DNA of 64,000 nt from Aequorivita aquimaris (GCF_001573155.1 NZ_JRWG01000010.1:1-64000); one strand, 5' to 3'. Positions 43,291-52,674 are shown, numbered from the stretch's first letter. The notes: generated by a model not told the origin, from the letters alone. Translations and numbers: made by a program.

Positions 43291-44262
43291 TTACAATTTT
43301 AGCCGTTTTCGATTGTAAATTGGAAGTATCACTAATGAGAGCACGCCAAAGAAAACAATGGAAAAAATATTTGAAATCCAAACAATCCATCCAAAAGCAA
43401 CCCCCACGGTTTTGGCAACTCCGAAAACACTCAAAATTCCCGCAACTGCAGCAGGATAGGTTCCAAAGCCACTATTGGTAAATGCAAAAGTGAAGCTTCC
43501 GACAACAAAAGTGATTATAATTGTTCCAAAAGAAATATTTGTAGTATCCGGCAATGCGTGCAGCGCTGTGTAAAAGGACAGTAGGTATAGGCCCCAAATG
43601 ATAAAAGTGTGAAAAAGAAAAGTGCCTTTTTTCTTCATTTTCAAAATGCTGAACACGCCTTCTTTCAATCCAATAACAAAGCTTTTTATTTTTTTATTGA
43701 TATTCGATTTTGAAAATTTAATGTATACGGGAATGCTCACGCCCATTAAAACAATTCCGAAGATAATAACATATAAAAGTGAGGGCGGAATACTTTCCAA
43801 CACGTAATCATACAATACGTCAAACTTTATAACAAGTGCCAAAACAGTGAAAAAAAGAAGGAATAAAAGGTCAACAACCCTTTCGGAAATAATGGTTCCA
43901 AATCCTTTTTGAAAAGGCACTCCTTCATATTTATCCAAAATGATCCCTCGGGAAACTTCACCGCTTTTCGGAATAAAAATATTCATTAAATACGCCACGG
44001 AAACCGCCATAAAATTATTGGCCAATTTGGTTTTATAACCCAATGGCTCCAACATAAAATTCCATCGATAGGATCGAGAGAGATGGCTTAACACACTAAA
44101 TACAACAGAAAGCAAGACGAAACCATAGTTTGCATTGGCAAAATATTTTTCAGTTTCGGCAAGTTGTTGTGGCGTAAAAGACTGGTAGATATACCAAATC
44201 AAGAAAACTCCCAATCCCAACGGAATCGCAATCTGCAAAAATTTTGAGAGGGAGCGGCTCAA
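43291..44262 (-). CDS. Flippase-like lysylphosphatidylglycerol-synthase-type membrane protein
   Basis: 323 residues with about eight membrane spans. AEKYFANANYGFVLLSVVFS-like start, LSRSYRWNFMLEPLGYKTKL, MNIFIPKSGEVSRGIILDKY and TIISERVVDLLFLLFFTVLA identify the UPF0104/LPG_synthase_TM family. These proteins resemble the flippase domain of MprF, but the aminoacyl-transferase domain is absent, so lipid translocation is inferred. It starts immediately downstream of panD, in one operon with panC. Confidence 0.85.
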   Translation of the reverse strand: MSRSLSKFLQIAIPLGLGVFLIWYIYQSFTPQQLAETEKYFANANYGFVLLSVVFSVLSHLSRSYRWNFMLEPLGYKTKLANNFMAVSVAYLMNIFIPKSGEVSRGIILDKYEGVPFQKGFGTIISERVVDLLFLLFFTVLALVIKFDVLYDYVLESIPPSLLYVIIFGIVLMGVSIPVYIKFSKSNINKKIKSFVIGLKEGVFSILKMKKKGTFLFHTFIIWGLYLLSFYTALHALPDTTNISFGTIIITFVVGSFTFAFTNSGFGTYPAAVAGILSVFGVAKTVGVAFGWIVWISNIFSIVFFGVLSLVILPIYNRKRLKL

Positions 44263-44263
44263 T

Positions 44264-44614
44264 TTATCGGAGTAGATTTGTTTCCTCGTCTGGGAACACC
44301 AAAGCCGGTTTAAAGACCTTGGCCTCTTCCACTTCCATCAAGGCATAGGTAATAAGAATAAGCACATCCCCGGGCGCCACACGTCTTGCGGCGGCACCGT
44401 TTAAAGTAATTTCGCCACTGTTTCGAGGACCGGGAATGGCGTATGTTTCAAGGCGTTCGCCGTTATTATTGTTTACTATCTGGACTTTTTCGCCTTCAAT
44501 AATGTTGGCTGCGTCCATTAAATCTTCGTCAATAGTAATGCTGCCAATATAGTTTAGATCGGCACCAGTAACTTTTACTCTATGGATTTTAGATTTTACT
44601 ACGTGTATTTGCAT
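44264..44614 (-). CDS. panD: Aspartate 1-decarboxylase proenzyme
   Basis: 116 residues. Self-cleavage between G24 and S25 in [10 protein letters not shown] yields the pyruvoyl-dependent active enzyme. The rest, including [20 protein letters not shown], is typical. It makes beta-alanine for pantothenate. It lies 12 bases after panC. Confidence 0.96.
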   Translation of the reverse strand: MQIHVVKSKIHRVKVTGADLNYIGSITIDEDLMDAANIIEGEKVQIVNNNNGERLETYAIPGPRNSGEITLNGAAARRVAPGDVLILITYALMEVEEAKVFKPALVFPDEETNLLR

Positions 44615-44626
44615 GGTGCAAAGGTA

Positions 44627-45472
44627 TTAATTTAAAGGCATATTATCTATTAGCCGAACATCGCCCGCAAAAGCTGCTATAAAAGCTCTGTATTTTGAAG
44701 CTTTGTTTTTTCGCTTTGCGGTTTTGAGTGTTTTTTCGTTGGCTATTTCAAAATATTCCAAATTCAAGTTGGGGTTTTGCAAAAACCGTTCCGTAACCAA
44801 TGTGTTCAACCCTGCAAGGGATGTAGAACTGAATTTTTCCCGAACTTCTTGTAATGTTTTATAAATAAGTGCTGCTTCTTCAAATTGTTTTGCAGTCAGT
44901 CGTTTGTTACGTGAACTCATTGCAAGTCCGTTTTTCTCTCTCAAAATTGGGCATCCCACAATTTTTACGGGTAGCATTTCGATGGCGACCAACTTTTTAA
45001 CGATCTGTAATTGTTGAAAATCTTTTTCGCCAAAGTAGGCTGTATTTGGTTTCACAATTTTTAAAAGCTTGCTAACAATGGTTCCCACTCCGTCAAAATG
45101 TCCTTTTCGGTGCTTGCCCTCCATTTCATTTTCGAGGTTTCCAAAATTGTACTTTTTTGCGGAAACCGAAGCATCATATAGATCTGAAACCTCTGGCAAA
45201 TACACAATCACATCGCCTTTTAATTTTTTTAATAGGGAGATATCATCTTCGGGAGTGCGCGGATATTTTTCAAGATCTGCACTGTTATTAAATTGTGTGG
45301 GATTTACAAAAATGCTCACCACCACCACATCATTATTTTCTAAAGCATTCTTTACCAAAGATATATGCCCTTTATGCAATGCACCCATTGTTGGCACAAA
45401 ACCTATCTTGTCATTTTTTGCCCCGGAAGACAAAGCTTGCACCAAGGTTTCTTTCTGGGTATGTATTACCAT
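44627..45472 (-). CDS. panC: Pantothenate synthetase
   Basis: 281 residues. FVPTMGALHKGHISLVKNAL carries the HxGH nucleotide-binding motif, PTQFN, DYFGEKDFQQLQIVKKL and LAMSSRNKRLT (KMSKS equivalent) follow. It joins beta-alanine and pantoate, so with panD it makes pantothenate for CoA. A minus-strand promoter box TAATTTTG lies 20 bases upstream. Confidence 0.96.
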   Translation of the reverse strand: MVIHTQKETLVQALSSGAKNDKIGFVPTMGALHKGHISLVKNALENNDVVVVSIFVNPTQFNNSADLEKYPRTPEDDISLLKKLKGDVIVYLPEVSDLYDASVSAKKYNFGNLENEMEGKHRKGHFDGVGTIVSKLLKIVKPNTAYFGEKDFQQLQIVKKLVAIEMLPVKIVGCPILREKNGLAMSSRNKRLTAKQFEEAALIYKTLQEVREKFSSTSLAGLNTLVTERFLQNPNLNLEYFEIANEKTLKTAKRKNKASKYRAFIAAFAGDVRLIDNMPLN

Positions 45473-45492
45473 AAAATTGGGTTAAGAGCGGG

Positions 45493-45500
45493 CAAAATTA
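45493..45500 (-). promoter_or_regulatory. Promoter -7 box of panC operon
   Basis: TAATTTTG on the minus strand fits TAnnTTTG, about 20 bases before the panC ATG. Confidence 0.55.
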
Positions 45501-45531
45501 ATATATTAAAGACAATCTACATAAATTTTCG

Positions 45532-45539
45532 TAATTTTG
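45532..45539 (+). promoter_or_regulatory. Promoter -7 box of the GT5 gene
   Basis: TAATTTTG fits TAnnTTTG and gives a leader of about 60 bases. It is divergent from the panC promoter in the same intergenic region. Confidence 0.6.
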
Positions 45540-45601
45540 CGTGTTTTTAAACGCCTCGAGACATTGGGGCAAATTGCAATAATTCCTAAAAAACCCTATA
45601 G

Positions 45602-46411
45602 ATGAAAGATAAAAGAGTCTTGTATGTGTCTTCAGAAGTTATACCCTATCTTCCCGAGACCGAGATTTCTTCAATGTCGTTTGAAGCTCCCCGAATGATC
45701 AACAATAATGGCGGCCAGATAAGAATTTTTATGCCACGCTATGGTAATATCAACGAAAGAAGGCACCAATTGCACGAAGTGATTCGCCTTTCTGGAATGA
45801 ACTTGGTAATAAACGATCTCGATATGCCACTGATTATAAAAGTGGCGTCCATCCCTAAAGAGCGCATCCAGGTTTATTTTATTGATAATGAAGATTATTT
45901 TAAAAGAAAGGCAACCTATGCTGATGAAGAAGGAAATTTTTACAAAGACAATGACGAGCGCGCCATTTTCTTCGCAAAAGGCGTTATTGAAACTGTAAAA
46001 AAACTGAACTGGGCACCAGATATTATACACGTTCACGGATGGCTTGCTTCTTTTCTTCCTTTATATCTACGGAATTATTACGGAAACGAACCCCTTTTTG
46101 AAAATAGTAAAATAGTTACTTCTGTGTACAATCAAGGCTTCGATGGAACGTTAGCTAAAAACACAATAGATAAAGTTAGGTTTGATGCTATTGATGACGA
46201 TGTTATTACTGAACTTGAAGAGCCAAGTTACGTAAACCTTATGAAAATAGCCGTCAAAAATTCTGACGCAGTCATTGTTGGATCCGAAGAAATACCAAAA
46301 GAGCTTGATGAATTTATTAACACTTTAGACAAACCTGTGTTAAAATATCATAATATGGAAAATTTTTCCCAAGCATATTTAGACTTTTACAGCTCAAAAG
46401 TCTTAAAGTAA
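45602..46411 (+). CDS. Glycogen/starch-synthase N-terminal (GT5) domain protein, lacking the C-terminal half
   Basis: 269 residues, about half the length of GlgA. RVLYVSSEVIPYLPETEISS is the GT5 start with the sugar-nucleotide loop changed (the usual KTGGL is ETEIS). GGQIRIFMPRYGNINERRHQ, WAPDIIHVHGWLASFLPLYL and KIVTSVYNQGFDGTL are also GT5-like. The GT-B C-terminal domain is missing, so the two-domain active site cannot form. The protein may be regulatory or moonlighting. It occurs in the same panC-to-DUF4270-to-glmS order I recall in other flavobacteria. Confidence 0.82.
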   Translation: MKDKRVLYVSSEVIPYLPETEISSMSFEAPRMINNNGGQIRIFMPRYGNINERRHQLHEVIRLSGMNLVINDLDMPLIIKVASIPKERIQVYFIDNEDYFKRKATYADEEGNFYKDNDERAIFFAKGVIETVKKLNWAPDIIHVHGWLASFLPLYLRNYYGNEPLFENSKIVTSVYNQGFDGTLAKNTIDKVRFDAIDDDVITELEEPSYVNLMKIAVKNSDAVIVGSEEIPKELDEFINTLDKPVLKYHNMENFSQAYLDFYSSKVLK

Positions 46412-46474
46412 TTTCTTCAACAATCTCATTGAAATGAGCTAATTACATTTCACACAAAACAATTAATAGAACAA

Positions 46475-48019
46475 ATGAAAATAAAAAATTTGTTGCCCCT
46501 TGCAGGTGCTATTTTCTTTATAATAATTGCATTCTCTTCTTGCCAAGAAGATATCTCAACCTTGGGTTCTGAAGTATTGGGAACTGAAACCCCCAACGGA
46601 ATTTTAGATGAATCACAATCCGTCATTGCATACAGTAGAAAACTCGGCCCATTACAGAGCAATAGGCTACCCGCTTATCAATTAGGGGTTTATAACGATC
46701 CTGTATATGGAAAATCAACAGTGAATCTTTTATCACAGCTTACCCTTGAATCAAACGACCCCAGCTTTGGCGAGAATGCTACGGTAGATAGTGTTTTTGT
46801 GTATTTACCATATTTCAGTACAGGAACCACAGTGGACAGTGTAACTACGTATGAGCTTGATTCTATATATGGCACCACGCCTATAAACGTGTCCATATTT
46901 GAATCAAAATATTTTTTAAGGGAATATGATCCCAATACAGGTTTTGAGGAATTTCAAAACTACTACACTACCCAAGGAGACGTTTTTGAAGGCTATCTAG
47001 GTGAGGAACTAGCTTCAGTAGAAAATTTTCTGCCGACAAAGAACAGCTATGTTATATTTGAAGGAGAAGAAAATGAAGAGGAAATAACACCCGGCCTTCG
47101 TATAAAGCTAGATTCGACCTTCTTCCAAAACAATGTGATTGATATGGAAGGAACTCCAGAATTGCGAAACAGCAATAACTTCAAAAACTTTTTAAGAGGT
47201 CTTTATTTTAAAGTTAATTCACCAACGGACAATGGCAGCCTCTTTATTTTTGATGTTACCAAAGCATACGTTTCTATATTTTACAGTTACGATAATGAAG
47301 ATGAACCCGATGAAAGAGACAATGCTGTATTTAAATTGAATTTTAGTGGAGGCATAAGTGTAAATACTTTTACAAACCAACTGCCCACCCAAATACAAAC
47401 CGCAGTAGAGAATCCAAATATTGAAACCGGAAATGAAAATCTTTACCTACGCGGGGGTGATGGAATCATTTCTGTTGTGGAACTCTTCGGGAAAGACAAC
47501 GATAATAACGGCGTGGCAGATCAACTTGAAACTCTTCGCGATAAAAAATGGCTGGTCAATGAGGCAAATCTCATTTTTTATGTGAATCAGGATTTAATGG
47601 TAGGTGGTGCTACAGAACCTGAACGTATAATAATCTATGACCTTAAGAACAGTAACGTATTGGCAGATTACAATCTGGACCCAACGAATGGCCTGGAAGC
47701 TGTAGATGCCCTTACAAATCATTACGGAAAACTGCAAAGAGGAAGTGATGGTAACGGTGAATACTACAAATTAAAAATAACAACCCATATCAGTAATTTG
47801 ATTAATAAAGACAGCACAAATGTACCTTTGGGCATAGTGGTATCTCAAAACGTTTTAACAAGGACGACGCAGAAGCTTCAAAACCCTATGGAGCCTAATA
47901 TTGAGCAAATACCGTCCAGTACTGTAATTTCACCTGAAGGAACCATACTTTACGGAAATGCAACGCCTAACCAAGAAAAAAGATTAAAACTCCAAATTTA
48001 TTACACTGAACCTAATTAA
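46475..48019 (+). CDS. DUF4270 lipoprotein
   Basis: 514 residues. The lipoprotein signal ends FSSC (C23), then QEDISTLGSEVLGTETPNGI. DUF4270 marks are RLPAYQLGVYNDPVYGKSTV, DSVFVYLPYFST, and a C-terminal IVVSQNVLTRT and LKLQIYYTEPN. It is an envelope protein found across Flavobacteriia between the GT5 gene and glmS; its role is unknown. The glmS start is 10 bases after its stop. Confidence 0.88.
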   Translation: MKIKNLLPLAGAIFFIIIAFSSCQEDISTLGSEVLGTETPNGILDESQSVIAYSRKLGPLQSNRLPAYQLGVYNDPVYGKSTVNLLSQLTLESNDPSFGENATVDSVFVYLPYFSTGTTVDSVTTYELDSIYGTTPINVSIFESKYFLREYDPNTGFEEFQNYYTTQGDVFEGYLGEELASVENFLPTKNSYVIFEGEENEEEITPGLRIKLDSTFFQNNVIDMEGTPELRNSNNFKNFLRGLYFKVNSPTDNGSLFIFDVTKAYVSIFYSYDNEDEPDERDNAVFKLNFSGGISVNTFTNQLPTQIQTAVENPNIETGNENLYLRGGDGIISVVELFGKDNDNNGVADQLETLRDKKWLVNEANLIFYVNQDLMVGGATEPERIIIYDLKNSNVLADYNLDPTNGLEAVDALTNHYGKLQRGSDGNGEYYKLKITTHISNLINKDSTNVPLGIVVSQNVLTRTTQKLQNPMEPNIEQIPSSTVISPEGTILYGNATPNQEKRLKLQIYYTEPN

Positions 48020-48028
48020 ACCCTGCGT

Positions 48029-49876
48029 ATGTGTGGAATTGTAGGCTATATCGGCAAAAGAGAAGCATATCCCATTATCCTGAACGGACTGAAACGTTTA
48101 GAATATCGAGGATATGACAGTGCGGGAATTGCCCTTTTCGATGGTACTGATATTCAACTTTGCAAAACAAAAGGTAAGGTTGCAGATCTTGAGGCAAAGG
48201 CAGAACGCGAAATTATCTTAAAAGGAAATCTCGGCATAGGCCATACACGCTGGGCAACCCACGGAGTTCCGAACGATGTTAATAGCCACCCTCACTATTC
48301 AAACAGCGGCGATCTGGTAATTATCCACAATGGTATCATTGAGAATTACGATTCCCTTAAAAAGGAATTGAAAAAAAGAGGATACACTTTCACCTCAGAT
48401 ACCGATACCGAAGTATTGGTAAATCTTATTGAGGATATTCAGATAAACGAAAAAGTAAAACTGGGAAAGGCTGTCCAAATTGCATTAAATCAGGTGGTAG
48501 GCGCTTATGCCATCGCACTTTTCGACAGAAAAAAACCAGATGAAATTGTAGTTGCCAAATTAGGAAGTCCTTTGGCAATCGGTATTGGCGAAGACGAATT
48601 TTTTGTAGCAAGCGATGCTTCGCCTTTTATTGAATTCACAAATAACGCCATCTATCTTGAGGATGAAGAAATGGCCATCATACGTCTGGGCCGCGATGTA
48701 AAAGTGAGAAAAATTAAGGGCGATAAATTGGTTGCGCCTTACGTACAAGAACTCCAGCTGAACCTTGAACAGATTGAAAAAGGTGGCTACGACCATTTTA
48801 TGCTAAAAGAAATCCACGAACAACCCGCGGTGATTAAGGACACCTATCGCGGCCGATTGCTAGCGGAAAAAGGTATCGTTAGGCTTGGCGGACTTGAGGA
48901 TTACATAGAAAAGTTCATCAATGCGGACCGTATTGTCATCGTGGCTTGTGGAACGTCTTGGCACGCGGGATTAGTGGCTGAATATATTTTTGAGGATTTG
49001 GTGCGCATACCCGTAGAGGTAGAATACGCTTCCGAATTCCGGTACAGAAACCCAATAATTTCAGAAAACGATGTTGTCATCGCCATTTCACAAAGTGGGG
49101 AAACCGCAGATACCCTTGCCGCAATAAAACTTGCAAAGTCAAAGGGCGCATTTGTTTATGGAATTTGTAATGTAGTCGGCTCTACCATTTCCAGGGAAAC
49201 ACATAGCGGTACCTATACGCACGCCGGACCAGAGATTGGGGTTGCGTCAACTAAGGCGTTTACTACGCAGATTACCGTTTTGGCAATGATTGCGCTTCGT
49301 TTGGCCAAAGCCAAGGGCACAATAAGCCAAACCGATTTTATGCTTTATTTGCGCGAATTGGAGCTTATTCCAAACCACGTAGATGAAGCCCTGAAAACTG
49401 AAGATAAAATCAAGGAAATTTCCGCCGTCTTTAAGGATGCACGCAATTTTCTTTATTTGGGAAGAGGTTACAACTTCCCGGTAGCTTTGGAAGGGGCTCT
49501 GAAACTAAAGGAAATTTCATACATACACGCAGAAGGCTACCCCGCAGCAGAAATGAAGCACGGGCCAATTGCGCTGATTGATGAACATATGCCAGTGGTA
49601 GTGATTGCCATCAAGAGCGACCACTATGATAAGGTAGTTAGCAACATTCAGGAAATCAAGGCCCGCAAAGGTAAGATTATAGCTGTAGTTTCCGAAGGCG
49701 ATACCGCCGTAAGGGAAATGGCAGATTATGTAATGGAAGTGCCGCACACCCCGGAAGCTCTGTCGCCATTGGTTACCACCATTCCGCTGCAATTGCTTTC
49801 ATACCACATAGCCGTAATGCTTGGCCGTAACGTGGACCAACCGCGTAATTTGGCGAAAAGTGTTACCGTGGAATAG
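48029..49876 (+). CDS. glmS: Glutamine--fructose-6-phosphate aminotransferase (isomerizing)
   Basis: 615 residues. The N-terminal Cys2 nucleophile (MCGIVGYIGKREAY) is in the glutaminase domain. Two SIS domains (about 290-430 and 460-600, with VACGTSWHAGLVAEY, ISQSGETADTLAAI and LGRGYNFPVALEGALKLKEI) follow, ending LAKSVTVE. It makes glucosamine-6-phosphate for peptidoglycan and LPS. Likely co-transcribed with DUF4270. Confidence 0.98.
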   Translation: MCGIVGYIGKREAYPIILNGLKRLEYRGYDSAGIALFDGTDIQLCKTKGKVADLEAKAEREIILKGNLGIGHTRWATHGVPNDVNSHPHYSNSGDLVIIHNGIIENYDSLKKELKKRGYTFTSDTDTEVLVNLIEDIQINEKVKLGKAVQIALNQVVGAYAIALFDRKKPDEIVVAKLGSPLAIGIGEDEFFVASDASPFIEFTNNAIYLEDEEMAIIRLGRDVKVRKIKGDKLVAPYVQELQLNLEQIEKGGYDHFMLKEIHEQPAVIKDTYRGRLLAEKGIVRLGGLEDYIEKFINADRIVIVACGTSWHAGLVAEYIFEDLVRIPVEVEYASEFRYRNPIISENDVVIAISQSGETADTLAAIKLAKSKGAFVYGICNVVGSTISRETHSGTYTHAGPEIGVASTKAFTTQITVLAMIALRLAKAKGTISQTDFMLYLRELELIPNHVDEALKTEDKIKEISAVFKDARNFLYLGRGYNFPVALEGALKLKEISYIHAEGYPAAEMKHGPIALIDEHMPVVVIAIKSDHYDKVVSNIQEIKARKGKIIAVVSEGDTAVREMADYVMEVPHTPEALSPLVTTIPLQLLSYHIAVMLGRNVDQPRNLAKSVTVE

Positions 49877-49906
49877 TAATGGTTGCATATTTCACTTTTT
49901 AAGTTG

Positions 49907-50479
49907 ATGAAATTTCAAAGGCCATCCTTCTCTTTTCCGAAAAGTATTGTTTTAGCACTTTTGGGGTTATTCACTTTTTCCTGCATTCCGCTACAAATAG
50001 CCCCTAACATTGACGGCGCAAAAATTTATAAAGGAAAAAAATTTAAAAAACAGCTTCCGAAACAGCAAGTTTACGTGTTTGAAGACCCAAAAGACGCCAA
50101 TGAATTTTACACTTATATCAACGCAAAGTTTGATATTGATTATGATATAGGAGGTGGAAATGTACCCATAACCATAAACAACAAAAAACATTATCTTACT
50201 TTCTACGAAGTGGAACGGAACACCAAAACCGTAAATTTGGTTCCCATTGCCGTAGATCTGGCGAACGAGAGTAAAGGCAACGAACCTATTTTTGAAGCCA
50301 TATACACCTCTAGATCCGGCTCGTGGTATATTGCTTTAACGGTTACAGACGATGCCTTCAATGACAATTTGAAAGAAACCGATCCTTCCCATAAAAGCAT
50401 TTTAAGATATCTTGATAAACTTCGGCTTGAGTATCTTTCCACCGCAAATTATATGGAAATATACTTTAAGAGTCATTAA
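49907..50479 (+). CDS. Small lipoprotein, function unknown
   Basis: 190 residues from the ATG at 49907 (MKFQRPSFSFPKSIVL). A TTG at 49883 could add eight residues. The signal is lipoprotein-like (LLGLFTFSC, C26). The mature protein starts IPLQIAPNIDGAKIYKGKKF and contains a beta-rich core with KQQVYVFEDPKDANEFYTYI, VPITINNKKHYLTFYEVE and a C-terminal helix with RYLDKLRLEYLSTANYME. I do not recognise a named family. It lies 30 bases after glmS. Confidence 0.72.
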   Translation: MKFQRPSFSFPKSIVLALLGLFTFSCIPLQIAPNIDGAKIYKGKKFKKQLPKQQVYVFEDPKDANEFYTYINAKFDIDYDIGGGNVPITINNKKHYLTFYEVERNTKTVNLVPIAVDLANESKGNEPIFEAIYTSRSGSWYIALTVTDDAFNDNLKETDPSHKSILRYLDKLRLEYLSTANYMEIYFKSH

Positions 50480-50594
50480 CCTAAAAGTCTTGGAAATTTC
50501 TGGTTAAATCTTCCCAAAGCCACTGGACAGTTATTATTTAGGTGTTTAACTTTTCCAAATTGGATTCCTCTTTACCCATTAGGCGTTTTAAGTT

Positions 50595-50771
50595 TCAACA
50601 TTTTTCTTTCTTTCCCTTTGCGAAATTTGCGAGAAGGGTGTGTATAACTGAATAAGCAATTAAAATCCCGAAAAACGAATATTCCACATTGGCATGGCCT
50701 TTAAATAATATAGCCGTACTAAGCAAGAGTGCGGCCCAGATAAGTGCGTTTATTAAAATGATTTTTTTCAT
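50595..50771 (-). CDS. 58-residue two-span membrane protein
   Basis: A complete minus-strand frame from ATG 50771 to TGA 50597-50595. MKKIILINALIWAALLLSTA and ILFKGHANVEYSFFGIL give two hydrophobic helices (about 4-22 and 32-49), and a basic tail ends FAKGKKEKC. Start, Lys-rich N-terminus and tail follow the positive-inside rule. The rest of this 430-base gap between the lipoprotein and sulfotransferase genes shows nothing else. Homology cannot be tested here. Confidence 0.55.
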   Translation of the reverse strand: MKKIILINALIWAALLLSTAILFKGHANVEYSFFGILIAYSVIHTLLANFAKGKKEKC

Positions 50772-50898
50772 TTCCTAAAATATTTAATGGAATGACTTGA
50801 TTATACCTCTTCGGTTGGTGCCCAAATGGTCAATTGCCATTTCATAACTTATTTGTAAATCTTTTCACCAAATTGTTACAAAATTCTTTTCAGTAGTT

Positions 50899-50906
50899 TA
50901 TTTTTA
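50899..50906 (+). promoter_or_regulatory. Promoter-like -7 box of the sulfotransferase gene, leaderless spacing
   Basis: TATTTTTA differs from TAnnTTTG in the last base and ends five bases before the ATG at 50911, as in glyS and the hybrid kinase. Confidence 0.4.
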
Positions 50907-50910
50907 AGCT

Positions 50911-51627
50911 ATGAAAGTCATCAACCTCATCTCCGGTCCCCGAAATCTTTCAACGGCGCTAATGTACTCTTTCGCACAACGTGAGGATATGACGGTTTTG
51001 GACGAACCTTTTTACGGCTATTACCTTCAAAATGCTTCCTTGGAAATCGAGCATCCCTCCCAAAAGGAAATCCTTCAAACGATGGAACTGAACGAAGAAA
51101 AAGTAATTGAAAACATCAATTCACTTCGAAAGCAGAAAAATGTTTTCGTAAAAGGAATGGCGCACCATTATTTGACCGATTCGCCAAATTTTATTTTGAA
51201 TTGGGAAAATGTGATTCTAATTAGACATCCAAAAAAACTGATTGCCTCTTTTTCAAAAGTAATCCATACGCCTACCCTAAATGACATCGGCATCAAAAAA
51301 GCTTCGGAACTATTTTTATTTCTGAAGAAAAACGGAAAAACACCCATTGTGATTGACAGCGATGAACTCTTGAAAAATCCAAGAAACTATCTGAAAAAAC
51401 TGTGCAATTTATTGGAAATACCTTTTTCGGAAAAAATGCTTCGATGGAAAAAAGGCGGCATTCCCGAAGACGGCGTTTGGGCGAAACATTGGTATAAAAA
51501 TGTGCACAATTCCGAAGGTTTCGCTGTGCAAAAAAGCAGCTCACAACCTTTGCCAAATCATTTGGAACCGTTGCTGGCAGAAGCTTTGCCTTATTACGAA
51601 ATTTTAAAAAGCAATATTTTAATTTAA
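50911..51627 (+). CDS. Sulfotransferase-like P-loop protein
   Basis: 238 residues. MKVINLISGPRNLSTALMYS carries the 5'-phosphosulfate-binding loop, followed by TVLDEPFYGYYL, VFVKGMAHHY, NVILIRHPKKLIASFSK (3'-phosphate loop R-x-P-K) and VIDSDELLKNPRNYLKKLC. The pattern fits the sulfotransferase family rather than HAD or kinases. The usual donor is PAPS and the acceptor is unknown. It is paired with the aminotransferase class IV gene 71 bases downstream. Confidence 0.82.
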   Translation: MKVINLISGPRNLSTALMYSFAQREDMTVLDEPFYGYYLQNASLEIEHPSQKEILQTMELNEEKVIENINSLRKQKNVFVKGMAHHYLTDSPNFILNWENVILIRHPKKLIASFSKVIHTPTLNDIGIKKASELFLFLKKNGKTPIVIDSDELLKNPRNYLKKLCNLLEIPFSEKMLRWKKGGIPEDGVWAKHWYKNVHNSEGFAVQKSSSQPLPNHLEPLLAEALPYYEILKSNILI

Positions 51628-51644
51628 AACATAAACCACCTTCA

Positions 51645-51690
51645 ACGCATAACCCATAACTCTTAACTCTTAACACTTAACTCTCAACTT
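51645..51690. repeat. Heptad repeat (TAACTCT/TAACACT/CATAAC)
   Basis: At least five degenerate copies of a CTTAACT-like heptamer lie just before the aminotransferase start, part of the same class as 10107-10136 and 54345-54407. Confidence 0.7.
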
Positions 51691-51698
51691 CAAAAAAA

Positions 51699-52595
51699 AT
51701 GCTTCAAAAATCCAATCCCAAAAACGACAACATCCAAGTATTTATAAAAGACAAACTCTATCCCCGCAGTGAAGCAAAAGTTTCGGTTTTCGACAGCTCC
51801 GTTCAAGGCGGCGATGCCGTTTGGGAAGGCTTACGCGTATATCCCGAAGGCGTAGTCTGCTTAGAAAAACACTTGACCCGTTTGCAAGAATCCGCAAAAA
51901 CACTGGCATTTGTGGATATTCCTTCCAAGGAATTCATCAAAAAAGCAATAAAACAAACTCTCGACGCCAACGACATGAATGACGATACGCACATCCGCCT
52001 GACGTTGACGCGAGGCGAAAAAATAACCAGCGGCATGGACCCGCGGCTCAACCAAAGCGGTTCCTGTTTAATCGTTTTGGCAGAATGGAAACCGTTGGTT
52101 TACGATAACGATCACGGCATAAAAGTAATAAGCACCAGCCAACGCCGAAACTCGCCTCAGTTTTTGGACAGTAAAATCCATCATAATAATTTACTCAATA
52201 ATATTATCGCAAAAATACAGGCAAACGTTGCCGGAAAAGACGCCGGATTGATGCTGGACGAGCGCGGGTTTATAGCCGAACTTAACGGTAGCAATCTTTT
52301 TATGGTGAAAAATGAAAAAGTTGTTACGCCTTTTGCACACGCCTGTCTTCCCGGAATAACACGGAATTCAGTTATTGAAATGTGTAAAAAGCACGATATT
52401 GAAATTTCCGAAGCAGATATTACCCTCTCCCAATTCTACAATGCCGACGGCGTTTTCGCAACGGGAACAATGGGCGAGCTTACCCCCGTTGTTGAAATTG
52501 ATGGACGCAGCATTTCCAAAGATGATTCCCTTCAGAAAAAAATAATTTCCCTTTTCAAAAAAGAGGTTCGTGGATTGTGTGAGAAGCTCGATTAA
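51699..52595 (+). CDS. Aminotransferase class IV (branched-chain/D-amino-acid type)
   Basis: 298 residues, fold type IV PLP enzyme. VSVFDSSVQGGDAVWEGLRV near 27-46 is the family start, FLDSKIHHNNLLNNIIAKIQ contains the PLP lysine, and RGFIAELNGSNLFMVKNEKV, CLPGITRNSVIEM and ATGTMGELTPVVEIDG follow. The family includes branched-chain and D-amino-acid aminotransferases and 4-amino-4-deoxychorismate lyase; the specificity cannot be told. It follows the sulfotransferase-like gene in the same direction, with a heptad repeat between. Confidence 0.88.
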   Translation: MLQKSNPKNDNIQVFIKDKLYPRSEAKVSVFDSSVQGGDAVWEGLRVYPEGVVCLEKHLTRLQESAKTLAFVDIPSKEFIKKAIKQTLDANDMNDDTHIRLTLTRGEKITSGMDPRLNQSGSCLIVLAEWKPLVYDNDHGIKVISTSQRRNSPQFLDSKIHHNNLLNNIIAKIQANVAGKDAGLMLDERGFIAELNGSNLFMVKNEKVVTPFAHACLPGITRNSVIEMCKKHDIEISEADITLSQFYNADGVFATGTMGELTPVVEIDGRSISKDDSLQKKIISLFKKEVRGLCEKLD

Positions 52596-52674
52596 CTTTC
52601 ACAAAGTTTAAAACTTTGTCAAAGATGATTTCACGAAGGAGACTAAAGAATAGTGCGTAAAGCTTGGATTTTAC

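Noticed and set aside
48426-48611. Short minus-strand frames inside glmS and flotillin (for example 58031-58489)
   Set aside because: They mirror repetitive or conserved coding sequence on the plus strand and have no supporting signals.
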